Below, piece after piece: positions 8,374 through 17,590 of a stretch of DNA of 64,000 nt. Position numbers and translations under genes: made by a program. The notes beneath the pieces are model-generated. The model saw only the letters and a program-made list of their open reading frames with translations. It was not told where the DNA came from and did not search any database. The DNA is from Clostridia bacterium (GTDB taxonomy: Bacteria; Bacillota; Clostridia; Christensenellales; Aristaeellaceae), in NCBI GenBank assembly GCA_017512805.1, contig JAFWES010000025.1:1-64000 (forward strand), read 5' to 3'. Within the stretch, counting starts at the first letter, position 1, and each line of letters opens with the position of its first letter.

Positions 8374-9285
8374 ATGGTTCAGATCCTGGTCAAACAGATG
8401 CTGCAGATGTTCCTGCTGGCAGGGGTCGGATTTCTGCTGTTCAAGGGGAAAAAGATCAGTCTGGAGGGCAGCAAAACGCTGGGAAATATCCTGATCTATG
8501 TTTCCCTGCCCGCCGTGATCGTGAACGGTTTTCTGGTGGACCGGACGCCGGAGCATATGCGCGGGATCCTTTGGAGCGCTGCCGCTGCGCTGATTCTGCT
8601 GCTCTGCTCCATCCTGATTTCCCATTTTGTCTTCCGAAAGGATCCCATCGGCTCTTTCGCGGCCGCTTTTTCCAATCCCGGTTTTTTCGGCGTGCCGCTG
8701 ATGATCGCCACGGTGGGCCAGGGAGCGGTCTTTTATGCCGCCAGCTTCATCGCGTTTCTGAATATCGGCCAGTGGACATACGGCGTATCCCGCCTGACCG
8801 GTCAGCCCCTGACACAGGGGCTGAAGCTGAAAAAACTGATTCAGGCGCCGTTTGTAATCGCGATCCTGCTGGGTCTCCTTCTTTTTGCCGCCCAGCTCCG
8901 GCTGCCGGAGATTCTGCGCAGCTGCGTTTCCACCCTGGCCGGGCTGAATACCCCTCTGTCCATGTTCACGGTGGGGGTCTATCTGGCTCAGACGGATCTG
9001 GGGAGGATGTTCCGAAAAAAGGAGCTGTACCTGATCTCCGCCGTCCGGCTGCTGGCCATTCCCCTGTTTTCCATGCTCCTGCTTGCGTCGCTGCCCGCGG
9101 AAATGGCTCAGATGAAAACGGTTCTGCTGCTGGCCATTGCCTGCCCGGTCGGTTCCAATGTCGCGGTTTACGCGCAGCTCCACGGGAAGGATTATGGCTA
9201 CGCGGTCGAAACCGTGATTCTCTCCACGCTGCTCTCCATCCTTACGATTCCGCTGATCGTCCACCTCTCCACCCTGATCTGGTAG
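8374..9285 (+). CDS. AEC (auxin efflux carrier) family transporter
   Basis: Integral membrane carrier of about 303 residues with ten predicted hydrophobic segments in two five-helix halves, separated by the basic stretch around GLKLKKL. The text SNPGFFGVPLMIA matches the conserved AEC motif (N-x-G-x-x-G-x-P), and ACPVGSNVAVYA the equivalent in the second half. Bacterial AEC proteins export or import organic anions such as malate or malonate. It follows the oxidoreductase operon but has its own promoter; it may move an organic acid product of that pathway (inference). Convergent with the kinase gene, seven bases apart. Confidence 0.85.
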   Translation: MVQILVKQMLQMFLLAGVGFLLFKGKKISLEGSKTLGNILIYVSLPAVIVNGFLVDRTPEHMRGILWSAAAALILLLCSILISHFVFRKDPIGSFAAAFSNPGFFGVPLMIATVGQGAVFYAASFIAFLNIGQWTYGVSRLTGQPLTQGLKLKKLIQAPFVIAILLGLLLFAAQLRLPEILRSCVSTLAGLNTPLSMFTVGVYLAQTDLGRMFRKKELYLISAVRLLAIPLFSMLLLASLPAEMAQMKTVLLLAIACPVGSNVAVYAQLHGKDYGYAVETVILSTLLSILTIPLIVHLSTLIW

Positions 9286-9292
9286 GAGCGGA

Positions 9293-10381
9293 TTACCGTT
9301 TGATATCGTAATTCATATTCATCAGGTTGCGGATGGTCTGCGCGTCGTCCACGATGTTGGCATCCCCGTGAATGGTATGCTTGATGACGCTGGAAGCCAC
9401 GGCAAAATTCAGCAGATCCATGGGCTTGTAGTTCCGCATCATGGCGTAGATCAGCCCGGAAGCGAAGGCGTCCCCACCGCCGACCCGGTCCAGGATGGTG
9501 AACGTAAACTGCTTGCTTTCAAAGGTATGTCCCTCGTACCACATAAAGGCCTTCAGGCTGTTTTCCGATCCGGAATGGGCGTACCTCACGTGGCGGGCAA
9601 TGCAGTTCAGGTTGGGATACTGGGCCGCAAAGTGCTGGAAGACCTCGTCCTGCTGCTCGTATCCGGGCTGCAGGGGCACTCCGTCCTTCCAGTCTCCTTT
9701 TTCCGGATGATCCGGATCCCTGTAGAGATGGTAGGGCTCGATCCCCATCAGCACGTCCACATAGGGCAGGCAGGCGGTGCAGAAGTCCCGGGCCTCCTCC
9801 CAGGTCCACAGGGTCGAGCGGAAGTTCCCGTCAAAGGACACTGTCAGCCCCAGCTTCTTCGCCGTCTTCAGCATGTTCATGGTCAGCTCGGCGCAGTTCC
9901 TTCCCAGCGCGGGGGTAATCCCGGACAGGTGCAGCCAGGTATAGCCGGACAGCAAAGCCTCCAGATCCACCCCCGAAAAGTCATATTCCGTGATGGCGGA
10001 ATGCTTCCGGTCATAAATCACCTTGCTGGGGCGAATCCCGAAACCGGTCTCCAGATAATAGGTTCCCAGCCGGTGGGTAGGGGTCTCCTCCGGCGTAGAC
10101 AGGATCACCGGGGAGCAGTGCACATCATTGGAGCGCAGGGCCCGGACGGCGCTCTTGCCCAGAGAATTATCCGGAACGACGGTAAAGAAGGTAGCGTCCA
10201 CCCCCAGATTGGCCAGCGCCAGGGCAATATTGGCTTCCGCGCCGCCGTAGCTGGCCTCAAAGCTGGTGGTCACCCGGATCTTGTCATAGTTGGGAGGGGT
10301 CAGCCGCAGCATGATCTCCCCCATCGTGATAAACCGGTGGGTCTTCTCTCCGTCCCGAAGCCGCGGATTGGCGTTTCCCAT
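9293..10381 (-). CDS. kdgK: PfkB-family sugar kinase, 2-keto-3-deoxygluconate kinase-like
   Basis: Ribokinase/PfkB fold, 362 residues. GGAEANIALALANLG (residues ~46-60) is the N-terminal PfkB signature and DRVGGGDAFASG (~301-312) the C-terminal one with the catalytic aspartate of GGGD. The text around TTSFEASYGGAEANIA resembles KDG kinases, which phosphorylate 2-keto-3-deoxygluconate in uronate degradation. An acidic loop with a PDHPEKGDWKDG insertion is seen near residue 225. RBS AGGAGG precedes the ATG. 45 bases downstream of the C69 dipeptidase gene, likely same transcript. Exact substrate is inferred from resemblance. Confidence 0.75.
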   Translation of the reverse strand: MGNANPRLRDGEKTHRFITMGEIMLRLTPPNYDKIRVTTSFEASYGGAEANIALALANLGVDATFFTVVPDNSLGKSAVRALRSNDVHCSPVILSTPEETPTHRLGTYYLETGFGIRPSKVIYDRKHSAITEYDFSGVDLEALLSGYTWLHLSGITPALGRNCAELTMNMLKTAKKLGLTVSFDGNFRSTLWTWEEARDFCTACLPYVDVLMGIEPYHLYRDPDHPEKGDWKDGVPLQPGYEQQDEVFQHFAAQYPNLNCIARHVRYAHSGSENSLKAFMWYEGHTFESKQFTFTILDRVGGGDAFASGLIYAMMRNYKPMDLLNFAVASSVIKHTIHGDANIVDDAQTIRNLMNMNYDIKR

Positions 10382-10426
10382 GGCTGAATCCTCCTTTTGA
10401 TCTTTTCATTTTTCGATTCCAGTCTA

Positions 10427-11878
10427 TTAATGATCCGCCAGGTTGAACCCGTTGCGCATGTGCTGACTGGCATCCAGCAGCACCTTCCCCAGGGTTTCGG
10501 CGGTTTTTTTCTTCGCCATGGCGCTGATCTTCTCGTTGGCCTCCGCCAGCACGGCAGGATCGTCCGTGTCCCTGGCATCGTACTCCAGGACGATGCGCCG
10601 GCCTTCCACGGTCACGGCCTCCTGATAACGGTCTATTTCCTGAATGGAGGTATTGTAATTGGGATCCGCCAGGGCGCCGATGAGCCGGGAACCCCAGTAG
10701 AAGTTCTCGGTGGAGGGCTCCACCGCCACCTGGCTCATATAAGCCGGCATCTTTTCCACGTTGGGATAGAGGGGAACAAAGGCGCTGAAGGTGGTGGAGC
10801 CGAAGCAGACCCATTCCAAACCCTTCTGCTTTTTGTCCGGCCGGATCTGGCAGATGGAGGTCACACCGGTCCGGTTGATGCCGATGGACCGGTACATCCC
10901 CCGCTTGCCCGTGTTCTGGTTCGTATAGGGATCGTAGGGGGTTCCCTGATAATGCCCGCTGAGCAGGTATTCCACGTCCTCCACCGCCACCTTCCGGTCC
11001 GGCGCCAGGCTCCAGGGAATATGGTCGCTTTCGGGGTTAAACTCCGCCTCCGGCCCGTCCCAGGTATGGGACTGCGGCGCCAGATAACGGCCCATGAACC
11101 AGGCCCGGGGCGTATTATAGACATGATCCATATCCCGCCTGGACCCGAAGATATTCCGCGGGTTGAACACCCCGCCCTGATTCAGGTCCAGTCGGTTCTT
11201 TTCGATCCATTCCCGCAGATCCTTTGAGCAGAGATGGGCTTCCTGCTTGCCGAATGCGTCCTCCAGATCAAAGGCGTCCATCCCCCACTGGTTGGGGGCC
11301 AGCACCACATGGTCGTCCGGCACCCGTCGGGCCATCCAGTGATGCCCGCCGATGGTTTCCATCCACCAGCATTCCTTTTCGTCGTTAAAGGCGATGCCGT
11401 TCATCTCATAGGTACCGTAGGTTTCCAGCAGCTCCGCCAGCCGCAGGACGCCCTCCCGCGCGGTATGCACATAGGGCAGCACCAGCACCACCATGTCCTC
11501 CTCGCCGATGCCGCCAGCGGTATCCTTTTCCCGGCGGGATTTGGCCTTTTCATACTTCACCAGGGGATCCGCCGCCAGAACCCGGGGGTTGGAGGTAATG
11601 GTCTCCGTGGCCGTCATCCCCACGTTGGCCGCATTGATCCCCGTAGCCGCCCAGATGCCATCCTTCGGATCCACGCTGGGGCAGGCGGTATACCGCATGG
11701 GATTTCCCGGCAGGGGAATTTCCACATGGGAGATCCTGCTCTTATATGTTTTCGGCTGATCCTTGGGATTGACAACGATGATCTTTTTAACGTCAAAATG
11801 CCCGTCATCCGTCCGGGCCACCATGGTGGATCCGTCGTTGCTGGCCTTCCGGCCCACCAGTACCGTTGTGCATGACAT
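10427..11878 (-). CDS. C69-family dipeptidase (PepD-like)
   Basis: N-terminal nucleophile hydrolase, 483 residues from the chosen start. The N-terminus MSCTTVLVGRKASNDGST places Cys3 as the expected nucleophile, followed by the family ARTDDGH motif. The frame extends 19 codons further upstream, but the ATG at 11878 has AAAGGAGG ten bases before it and puts the cysteine where C69 enzymes have it. No signal peptide, so probably a cytoplasmic dipeptidase that finishes off imported peptides, consistent with the peptide importer next door. First gene of a unit with the PfkB kinase. Confidence 0.85.
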   Translation of the reverse strand: MSCTTVLVGRKASNDGSTMVARTDDGHFDVKKIIVVNPKDQPKTYKSRISHVEIPLPGNPMRYTACPSVDPKDGIWAATGINAANVGMTATETITSNPRVLAADPLVKYEKAKSRREKDTAGGIGEEDMVVLVLPYVHTAREGVLRLAELLETYGTYEMNGIAFNDEKECWWMETIGGHHWMARRVPDDHVVLAPNQWGMDAFDLEDAFGKQEAHLCSKDLREWIEKNRLDLNQGGVFNPRNIFGSRRDMDHVYNTPRAWFMGRYLAPQSHTWDGPEAEFNPESDHIPWSLAPDRKVAVEDVEYLLSGHYQGTPYDPYTNQNTGKRGMYRSIGINRTGVTSICQIRPDKKQKGLEWVCFGSTTFSAFVPLYPNVEKMPAYMSQVAVEPSTENFYWGSRLIGALADPNYNTSIQEIDRYQEAVTVEGRRIVLEYDARDTDDPAVLAEANEKISAMAKKKTAETLGKVLLDASQHMRNGFNLADH

Positions 11879-11940
11879 ATCGGTTTTCCTCCTTTGTCCG
11901 GAGCCTTTTTCTCCGGAACCCGTCCTCTTTTTCATCCCTC

Positions 11941-11969
11941 ATTTTATCAGAATCCGCCCCCTGCCGCAA
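11941..11969 (-). promoter_or_regulatory. Promoter of the dipeptidase-kinase unit
   Basis: Minus strand: TTGCGG (11964-11969), 17-base spacer, TAAAAT (11941-11946). Downstream, at 11897-11917, the leader can fold a TCCGGAG/CTCCGGA hairpin that ends immediately before the ribosome binding site. Confidence 0.55.
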
Positions 11970-12014
11970 TACGCCCTTTTAAAAGAAAGGCGGATGCGCG
12001 GCGACAGAATCGCG

Positions 12015-12055
12015 AAAAAAACGCTTGCGTCTCCTGACAGGCGCAAGCGTTTTTT
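12015..12055 (-). terminator. Rho-independent terminator after the dpp operon
   Basis: 10-bp stem AACGCTTGCG / CGCAAGCGTT with a 12-base loop, flanked by A-run and T-run so it can work in both directions. It closes the leftward peptide-importer operon and insulates the dipeptidase promoter. Confidence 0.9.
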
Positions 12056-12068
12056 ATTCAGTTCCTGG

Positions 12069-13028
12069 TTAATCCGGCTTGTCCTTCAGGAAGCAGGCCA
12101 CCTGATGCCCGGGGGCGATTTCCTTCAGATCCGGCTCCTCACCGAAGCATTGCTTCGTGGCGTAAAGGCAGCGGCTGGCAAAGCGGCAGGCCTTCGGCAG
12201 ATTGATGGGGGAAGTGATTTCCCCTTTCAAAATGATCCGCTCCCGCCGGTTTTCCAGCTTGGGCACCGGGATGGCGCTGAGCAGCGCCTGGGTATAAGGA
12301 TGGGTGGGATGGGCAAAGAGCTCGTCCGAGGAGGCCAGCTCGATGATCTTCCCCAGGTACATGACCGCGATGTTATTGGAAAAATGATGCACCACGCTCA
12401 GGTCATGGGTAATAAACATGTAGGTCAGCCCCATCTCCTGCTGCAGATCCTCCAGCAGGTTCAGGATCTGGGCCTGAATGGATATGTCCAGGGCGGACAC
12501 CGGCTCGTCACAGACGATGAACTTGGGGTTCATGCTCAGCGCCCGGGCGATGCCGATGCGCTGGCGGCGGCCGCCGTCCAGCTCATGCGGATACGTGGCG
12601 TAATACCGCTGAGCCAGGCCCACGATCTCCATCAGCTCCAGCACCCGCTTCTGCCGTTCCGCCCGGGAGGAAATGATATTATGGATCTTCAGGGGTTCTT
12701 CGATAATCTGTCCCACGGTTTTCCGGGGATCCAGGGAGGCCAGGGGATCCTGGAAGATCATCTGCATTTCCTTGCGCTTGGAGCGCATCTGCCCTTCGCT
12801 GAGCTTCGCGATGTCCTGACCCTCCATAAGGATCTGACCCGCCGTAGGCTCCAGCAGCCGCAGCACCACCCGGCCGGTGGTGGACTTACCGCATCCGGAC
12901 TCCCCCACCACGCCCAGAGTTTCCCCCTTGTTGATCGAGAAGGTTACATCGTCCACCGCGTGGAGCATGCCCTTGGGGGTCTTAAAATATTTCTTGACAT
13001 TTTTGACTTCCAGCAGCGCTTCCGCCAT
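12069..13028 (-). CDS. dppF: Peptide ABC transporter ATPase, DppF/OppF type
   Basis: 319-residue ATPase of an oligo-/dipeptide importer. Walker [10 protein letters not shown] (~residue 43), Q-loop MIFQDP, Walker [14 protein letters not shown]-loop [10 protein letters not shown], and the OppF-type C-terminal cysteine region ([15 protein letters not shown]) that in related ATPases can bind an iron-sulfur cluster. The ABC signature reads LDGGRRQR instead of LSGGQ, a variant also known in Clostridia. RBS AGGAGGG. Last gene of the dpp unit, three bases after dppD. Confidence 0.9.
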   Translation of the reverse strand: MAEALLEVKNVKKYFKTPKGMLHAVDDVTFSINKGETLGVVGESGCGKSTTGRVVLRLLEPTAGQILMEGQDIAKLSEGQMRSKRKEMQMIFQDPLASLDPRKTVGQIIEEPLKIHNIISSRAERQKRVLELMEIVGLAQRYYATYPHELDGGRRQRIGIARALSMNPKFIVCDEPVSALDISIQAQILNLLEDLQQEMGLTYMFITHDLSVVHHFSNNIAVMYLGKIIELASSDELFAHPTHPYTQALLSAIPVPKLENRRERIILKGEITSPINLPKACRFASRCLYATKQCFGEEPDLKEIAPGHQVACFLKDKPD

Positions 13029-13031
13029 GGA

Positions 13032-14024
13032 TCAACCCTCCTTCACAAGGTGGCAGGCCACCAGATGTTCCCCGCCGATGTTTTGCAGCTCCGGCTTTTT
13101 GGCGAAGCACTCCGCCGTGGCCCGGGGACAGCGGGGGCTGAAGGGGCAGCCCGACGGCAGATTGGTCGGATCCGGCATCAGCCCCTGAATCGGCTTCAGG
13201 CGCTGGGTCCGGTCATCCATATTGGGCAGGGAGCCGAAGAGCCCTACCGTATAGGGATGGGCCGTGCGGTTGAAGATATCCTCCAGGGTGCCGTATTCCA
13301 CGATGGATCCGGCGTATACGATCGCTACGGTATCACAGATCTCCGCCACGATGCCCAGGTCGTGGGTGATCATGATCATGGACATATTGTACTGCTTTTT
13401 CAGATCCCGGATCATATCCAGCACCTGGGCCTGGATCGTCACGTCCAGCGCGGTGGTGGGTTCGTCGGCGATGAGGATTTCCGGAGAGCAGGCCAGGGCC
13501 ATGGCGATGACCACCCGCTGCTTCATGCCGCCGGAAAACTGGTGGGGGAACTCAACGCCCCGATCCCGGGGGATGCCCACCATTTCCAGCATATCTCCGG
13601 CCTTTGCCGCCGCTTCCTTCTTGCCGATTTTATCGTGCAGCCGGATCACCTCGGCGATCTGATCGTTGACCGTCTTGGTCGGGTTCAGGCTGGTCATGGG
13701 ATCCTGGAAGATCATGGAGACCAGCTTGCCCCGGATGGCTTCCATCTGTTTTTCGGACAGGGAGCCGATATCCTCCCCCATGACCCTGATGGTTCCCTTT
13801 ACCACGCCCGGGGGCGAGGGAATCAGCCGCAGAATGGACAGGCCCGTGGTGGTTTTGCCGGCCCCGGTCTCCCCCACCAGGCCGATGGTCTCGCCCTTTT
13901 TCACCTTCAGGCTGATGCCGTTCAGGGCGTGGACCACCTCTTTGTCCACGTGGTATTCCACGTTCAGGTTTTCGATCTCCAGGGCGTACTCGGAGGCCGC
14001 CCCGTTCTTCATCCGTTCAGACAA
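13032..14024 (-). CDS. dppD: Peptide ABC transporter ATPase, DppD/OppD type
   Basis: 330 residues. Walker [10 protein letters not shown] (~residue 52), Q-loop [12 protein letters not shown], canonical signature FSGGMKQR, Walker [14 protein letters not shown]-loop MITHDLGIV, and C-terminal [15 protein letters not shown] cysteines. Start is TTG with GAGGAGGG about ten bases upstream; the first ATG lies four codons further and is too far from that site. Pairs with DppF to energise the DppBC channel. Confidence 0.92.
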   Translation of the reverse strand: MSERMKNGAASEYALEIENLNVEYHVDKEVVHALNGISLKVKKGETIGLVGETGAGKTTTGLSILRLIPSPPGVVKGTIRVMGEDIGSLSEKQMEAIRGKLVSMIFQDPMTSLNPTKTVNDQIAEVIRLHDKIGKKEAAAKAGDMLEMVGIPRDRGVEFPHQFSGGMKQRVVIAMALACSPEILIADEPTTALDVTIQAQVLDMIRDLKKQYNMSMIMITHDLGIVAEICDTVAIVYAGSIVEYGTLEDIFNRTAHPYTVGLFGSLPNMDDRTQRLKPIQGLMPDPTNLPSGCPFSPRCPRATAECFAKKPELQNIGGEHLVACHLVKEG

Positions 14025-14038
14025 TTGTTCAGCCCTCC

Positions 14039-14905
14039 TCAGCGCAGCCGGGGATCCAGCGCGTCACGCAGCCCGTCTCCCAGCAGGTTCAGGGAGAGGA
14101 TGGTCACCATGATGGCCAGACCCGGGAAGATGGTCAGATAGGTGTGCTCGCGCATATAGGAGCGGGAGCTGGACAGCAGAGAGCCCCATTCCGGCGTGGG
14201 CGGAGAAACCCCCAGTCCCAGAAAGCTGAGGCCGGAAATGGTCAGAATGGTGGTGGCGATACTCAGCGTAAACTGCACCAGTACCGGCGCCAGACAGTTG
14301 GGCAGAATGTGCTGCATGATGATAGTGGATGTCCGGGCGCCGATGGCCTTCGCCGCCTCCACATGCTCGCTGCCCCGCTGGGTCATCACGGACCCCCGCA
14401 GCAGCCGGCAGTAGATCGGGATGTTGGAAATGGCCAGGGCAATGATCAGGGTGAAGGTACTGGTCCCCAGCGCCGCCACGAGCGTGATGGCGAACAGGGT
14501 CTCTGGGATGGCCAGCAGAATGTCCGTCAGCCGCATGATGACACTGTCCACCTTCCCGCCGAAATAGCCGGATATGGCGCCGAAGAAGCATCCGATCACC
14601 GCGGCCAGCGCCACGGCGGCAAAGCTGATAAACAGGGACGCCCGGGAGCCGTAGATGATTCGGGCCAGCAGATCCCGCCCCAGCTCGTCGGTGCCAAACC
14701 AGTGTTTGGCGCTGGGACCCTGCAAAAGCTCGTTGTAATCCTGCTTGATGACATCCTCCTGATAATCATAAATGACTCCGGCAAAGATGGCCAGCAGGAA
14801 CAGGATCAGCACGATGGCCAGACCGATCATGGCGCCCTTGTTCTTTTGCAGGCGCTTCCATGTCTCCACCAGCATGCTCCGCTGTTTGAATTCCGTCTTT
14901 TCCAT
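14039..14905 (-). CDS. dppC: Peptide ABC transporter permease, DppC type
   Basis: 288-residue inner-membrane permease. N-terminal cytoplasmic segment and first helix ([20 protein letters not shown]), an OppC-type linker ([20 protein letters not shown]), then five helices with the EAA loop ([20 protein letters not shown]) that contacts the ATPases. Ends with the family tail [17 protein letters not shown]. 12 bases after dppB. Confidence 0.93.
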   Translation of the reverse strand: MEKTEFKQRSMLVETWKRLQKNKGAMIGLAIVLILFLLAIFAGVIYDYQEDVIKQDYNELLQGPSAKHWFGTDELGRDLLARIIYGSRASLFISFAAVALAAVIGCFFGAISGYFGGKVDSVIMRLTDILLAIPETLFAITLVAALGTSTFTLIIALAISNIPIYCRLLRGSVMTQRGSEHVEAAKAIGARTSTIIMQHILPNCLAPVLVQFTLSIATTILTISGLSFLGLGVSPPTPEWGSLLSSSRSYMREHTYLTIFPGLAIMVTILSLNLLGDGLRDALDPRLR

Positions 14906-14917
14906 GCGCTCGCCCCC

Positions 14918-15847
14918 TTACTGATACTGGCTCTTGATCCGCGGATCGATAAAAGCATACAGAATATCCACGATCAGGTTCACCAGGGAGAAGCAGATGG
15001 AGAAGATGATGATACACCCCAGCACCACCGGCGTATTCCGGCTTTGGATGGACTGCACCAGCAGCCGCCCGATCCCCGGCCAGGAAAACACCGTTTCACA
15101 GATGACCGCGCCGGCCAGCAGGCCGCCGATCCGCAGACCGATAACCGTCACCGTGGGAATCATGGCGTTGGGCACCGCGTGCCGCAGGATCACGTTCCGG
15201 TTGGAAACGCCCTTCGCCCGGGCGGTCCGGATATAATCCTGGCGAATGACCTCCAGCATGGAGCTTCGGGTCACCCGGGCCATGGAAGCCATGCTGTTGA
15301 ATGCCAGGGTCAGGGCGGGGAGCACCATGCCCTTGAAATTGTCTACCTGTCCGCTGACGGGAAACCATTTCAGGTTGACAGCAAACACCAGGATCAGGAT
15401 CAGGCCGAACCAGAAGGTGGGGCAGGAAATCCCGATAATGGCCACGAACATGGAGAAGCTGTCGAAGAAGGTATTCTGCCGCACGGCGGCAATGATCCCC
15501 AGCGGCAGCGCCAGGATCACCGAGAAGAGGCTGGCGGTCAAGGCCAGCTTGATGGTATTCGGGAAGCGGCTGAAGATCTCCGTGGAGACATCAATCCGGC
15601 TTTGATAGCTCCTTCCCAGATCCCCGTGCAGAAGGTTCCAGATATACCTGAAATACTGCACGATGATGGGCTGATCCAGCCCCATTTCCGACCGCAGCTG
15701 GGCGACCTGTTCTTCCGTAGCCTGCTCGCCCAGAATGGTTCTGGCCGGATCTCCGGGGGCCAGGCTCATGATCAGGTACACAATCAGCGTTACGCCAAGA
15801 ATGACCGGGATCATGGCCAGAAGTCGTTTTCCGATGTATTTCAGCAT
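14918..15847 (-). CDS. dppB: Peptide ABC transporter permease, DppB type
   Basis: 309-residue permease with an N-terminal helix (LLAMIPVILGVTLIVYLIM), the periplasm-type loop found in DppB, and the EAA loop QDYIRTARAKGVSNRNVILRH. The ATG at 15847 is preceded by GGGGAG; the five-codon-longer TTG frame would cover that binding site. First permease gene after the hairpin at 15891. Confidence 0.93.
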   Translation of the reverse strand: MLKYIGKRLLAMIPVILGVTLIVYLIMSLAPGDPARTILGEQATEEQVAQLRSEMGLDQPIIVQYFRYIWNLLHGDLGRSYQSRIDVSTEIFSRFPNTIKLALTASLFSVILALPLGIIAAVRQNTFFDSFSMFVAIIGISCPTFWFGLILILVFAVNLKWFPVSGQVDNFKGMVLPALTLAFNSMASMARVTRSSMLEVIRQDYIRTARAKGVSNRNVILRHAVPNAMIPTVTVIGLRIGGLLAGAVICETVFSWPGIGRLLVQSIQSRNTPVVLGCIIIFSICFSLVNLIVDILYAFIDPRIKSQYQ

Positions 15848-15890
15848 GTGTTCACTCCCCAATTCTTACGGGTAATGCACCATAGAAGGA

Positions 15891-15924
15891 TGCTGCCGAA
15901 AGGCCCGGAGGCCTTTCGGCAGCA
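15891..15924 (-). terminator. Intra-operon hairpin between dppA and dppB
   Basis: Perfect 15-bp stem (TGCTGCCGAAAGGCC / GGCCTTTCGGCAGCA) with a short CGGA-like loop. It is followed on the minus strand only by TCCTTCT, so it probably attenuates or protects the dppA transcript rather than stopping all transcription. This would give excess binding protein over permease. Confidence 0.8.
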
Positions 15925-15978
15925 ATAGGTACTGTTTTGCGCTCCTTCCCGTTTGAAGGAAGGGTCAGACCCGCCGGA

Positions 15979-17475
15979 TTATTCCGCCCAGGTCCACTCG
16001 CTGACGTAGAAGTAGCCGTTGGGCAGCACGTTGACGTTCTCCACGCCGGCCTTGCTGGCATACAGCTTCTGGTTCTGATACAGGGACACCTGGGGCGCCT
16101 GTTCGTTGATCAGGGTGTTGACCTGGAGCAGGATCTCGGTCATTTCTTCCGTGGTCCGGGCCGCGGCAGCCTTCTCGATCAGAGCGTCCACTTCGGGCAT
16201 GTTCAGCCGGCTCTTGTTGGCCGCGCCGATGGCGCTGGAGTGGAAGTTCATCATCAGATACTGCACCATGGAGCTGGCGGTGTAGCCGCCGATGAACGCG
16301 GTGTGGTCGCCGGCAGCGGTCACATCCAGATAGGTGGCCAGATCCATGCGCTCAATCTGGGCGTTGATGCCGATATCAGCCAGGTTGCTCTGGATGACCT
16401 GCGCGGCACGGACCTTGGCGTCATTGGAGCAGATGATGGACAGCTCGATGGTAGCGGGATCGCCGCCCCAGGCCGCCAGGTATTCCTTGGCCTTGTCCAC
16501 ATTGTATTCGGTGTCGCAGCCTTCGTCGGTCGCGCCGGAGAAGCCGATCGGCGCCTGCGCATAGGCGACCATGGCATGGCCGTTCTCGGCGATCTGCACA
16601 ACCGCCTGCTTGTTGATCGCGCAGTTGATGGCCTTACGGACGTTGATGTCCTGCAGGGCGCCCTTCGTGTCGTTCAGGTTCAGGAACTGCAGGGAGATGG
16701 AATCCACGACGATCATCTTCAGAGCGTCGTTGGCTTCAATCCCGGCCATGTTCGCCGCGTCCACGTCGATCACGAAGTCCACGCCGCCGCCTTCCAGCTC
16801 CAGGGAACGGGTGGTTCCTTCGGGGATGAACCGCCAGATCAGGTTCTTGAACGCAGGCGCTCCGCCGTAATAGTCTTCATTGGCCACGAACTCAATGCTG
16901 TCGCCGTGGTTCCATTTCACGAACTTGTAGGCGCCGGTTCCCACGGGCTCGGCGTTGAAGTCATGTCCGGACTCCAGCAGGGCCTTGGGCAGCACGAAGT
17001 TGGCATGGTTGGCCAGGGAATACAGCAGGTTGGAGTTGTAGCCGTCGGTGGTGATGGTCACCACATACTTGTCGGTGGCTTCGACCTTGGTGTAGTCCTT
17101 GGTGAAGTTGGCCACGTTGGGCTCGCTCTGGGCGGCGATCATGGAAGCGACCACGTCCTCCGCGGTGCACTCGGTGCCGTCATGGAACTTGACGCCTTCC
17201 CGGAGTTTGAAGGTCCAGGTGCAGCCGTCCTCGGAAACCTCATAGCTCTCGGCCAGATCCGGCACGGGGTTCATGCTGTAGTCCAGCTTCATCAGGCCGT
17301 TGTAGCTCAGGACGTTCAGATACGCCGTCTGCAGCGCATCATGACCGGTGGTGGACAGGTTGGCGCTCTCGTCGGGCGCAGCCACGACCAGCGTGTCCTT
17401 CGCTTCGGCGGCGGCCAGACTGGCCATGCCGAAAAGCATGGTCACAGCCAACAGCAAACCAAGCAGTTTCTTCAT
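15979..17475 (-). CDS. dppA: Peptide ABC transporter substrate-binding protein
   Basis: 498-residue family-5 solute-binding protein. Signal peptide MKKLLGLLLAVTMLFGMASL ending AAA-E, no lipobox cysteine. The family motif is visible in GCTWTFKLREGVKFHDGTE (~residues 84-102), followed by TAEDVVASM. RBS AAAGGAG. Binds extracellular peptides and delivers them to DppBC. Preceded by its own promoter. Confidence 0.92.
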   Translation of the reverse strand: MKKLLGLLLAVTMLFGMASLAAAEAKDTLVVAAPDESANLSTTGHDALQTAYLNVLSYNGLMKLDYSMNPVPDLAESYEVSEDGCTWTFKLREGVKFHDGTECTAEDVVASMIAAQSEPNVANFTKDYTKVEATDKYVVTITTDGYNSNLLYSLANHANFVLPKALLESGHDFNAEPVGTGAYKFVKWNHGDSIEFVANEDYYGGAPAFKNLIWRFIPEGTTRSLELEGGGVDFVIDVDAANMAGIEANDALKMIVVDSISLQFLNLNDTKGALQDINVRKAINCAINKQAVVQIAENGHAMVAYAQAPIGFSGATDEGCDTEYNVDKAKEYLAAWGGDPATIELSIICSNDAKVRAAQVIQSNLADIGINAQIERMDLATYLDVTAAGDHTAFIGGYTASSMVQYLMMNFHSSAIGAANKSRLNMPEVDALIEKAAAARTTEEMTEILLQVNTLINEQAPQVSLYQNQKLYASKAGVENVNVLPNGYFYVSEWTWAE

Positions 17476-17534
17476 GTTACAGAATTCTCCTTTCCTTTTT
17501 CGGCTTCCGGGGTATCCCCAAGCCGGCTTCGGTT

Positions 17535-17564
17535 ATCTTATCACAAAGGCACGCATCCTGTAAA
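17535..17564 (-). promoter_or_regulatory. Promoter of the dpp operon
   Basis: Minus strand: TTTACA (17559-17564), 18-base spacer, TAAGAT (17535-17540), with TGTGA before the -10. Lies just after the pepT stop codon. Confidence 0.6.
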
Positions 17565-17590
17565 GTTTTCTGTCCGTACTTTTTGGACGG

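Noticed and set aside
11763-15928. Two long plus-strand frames opposite the dpp genes
   Set aside because: Low-complexity His/Gly/Gln-rich text, mirror of ABC transporter codons. No independent signals.
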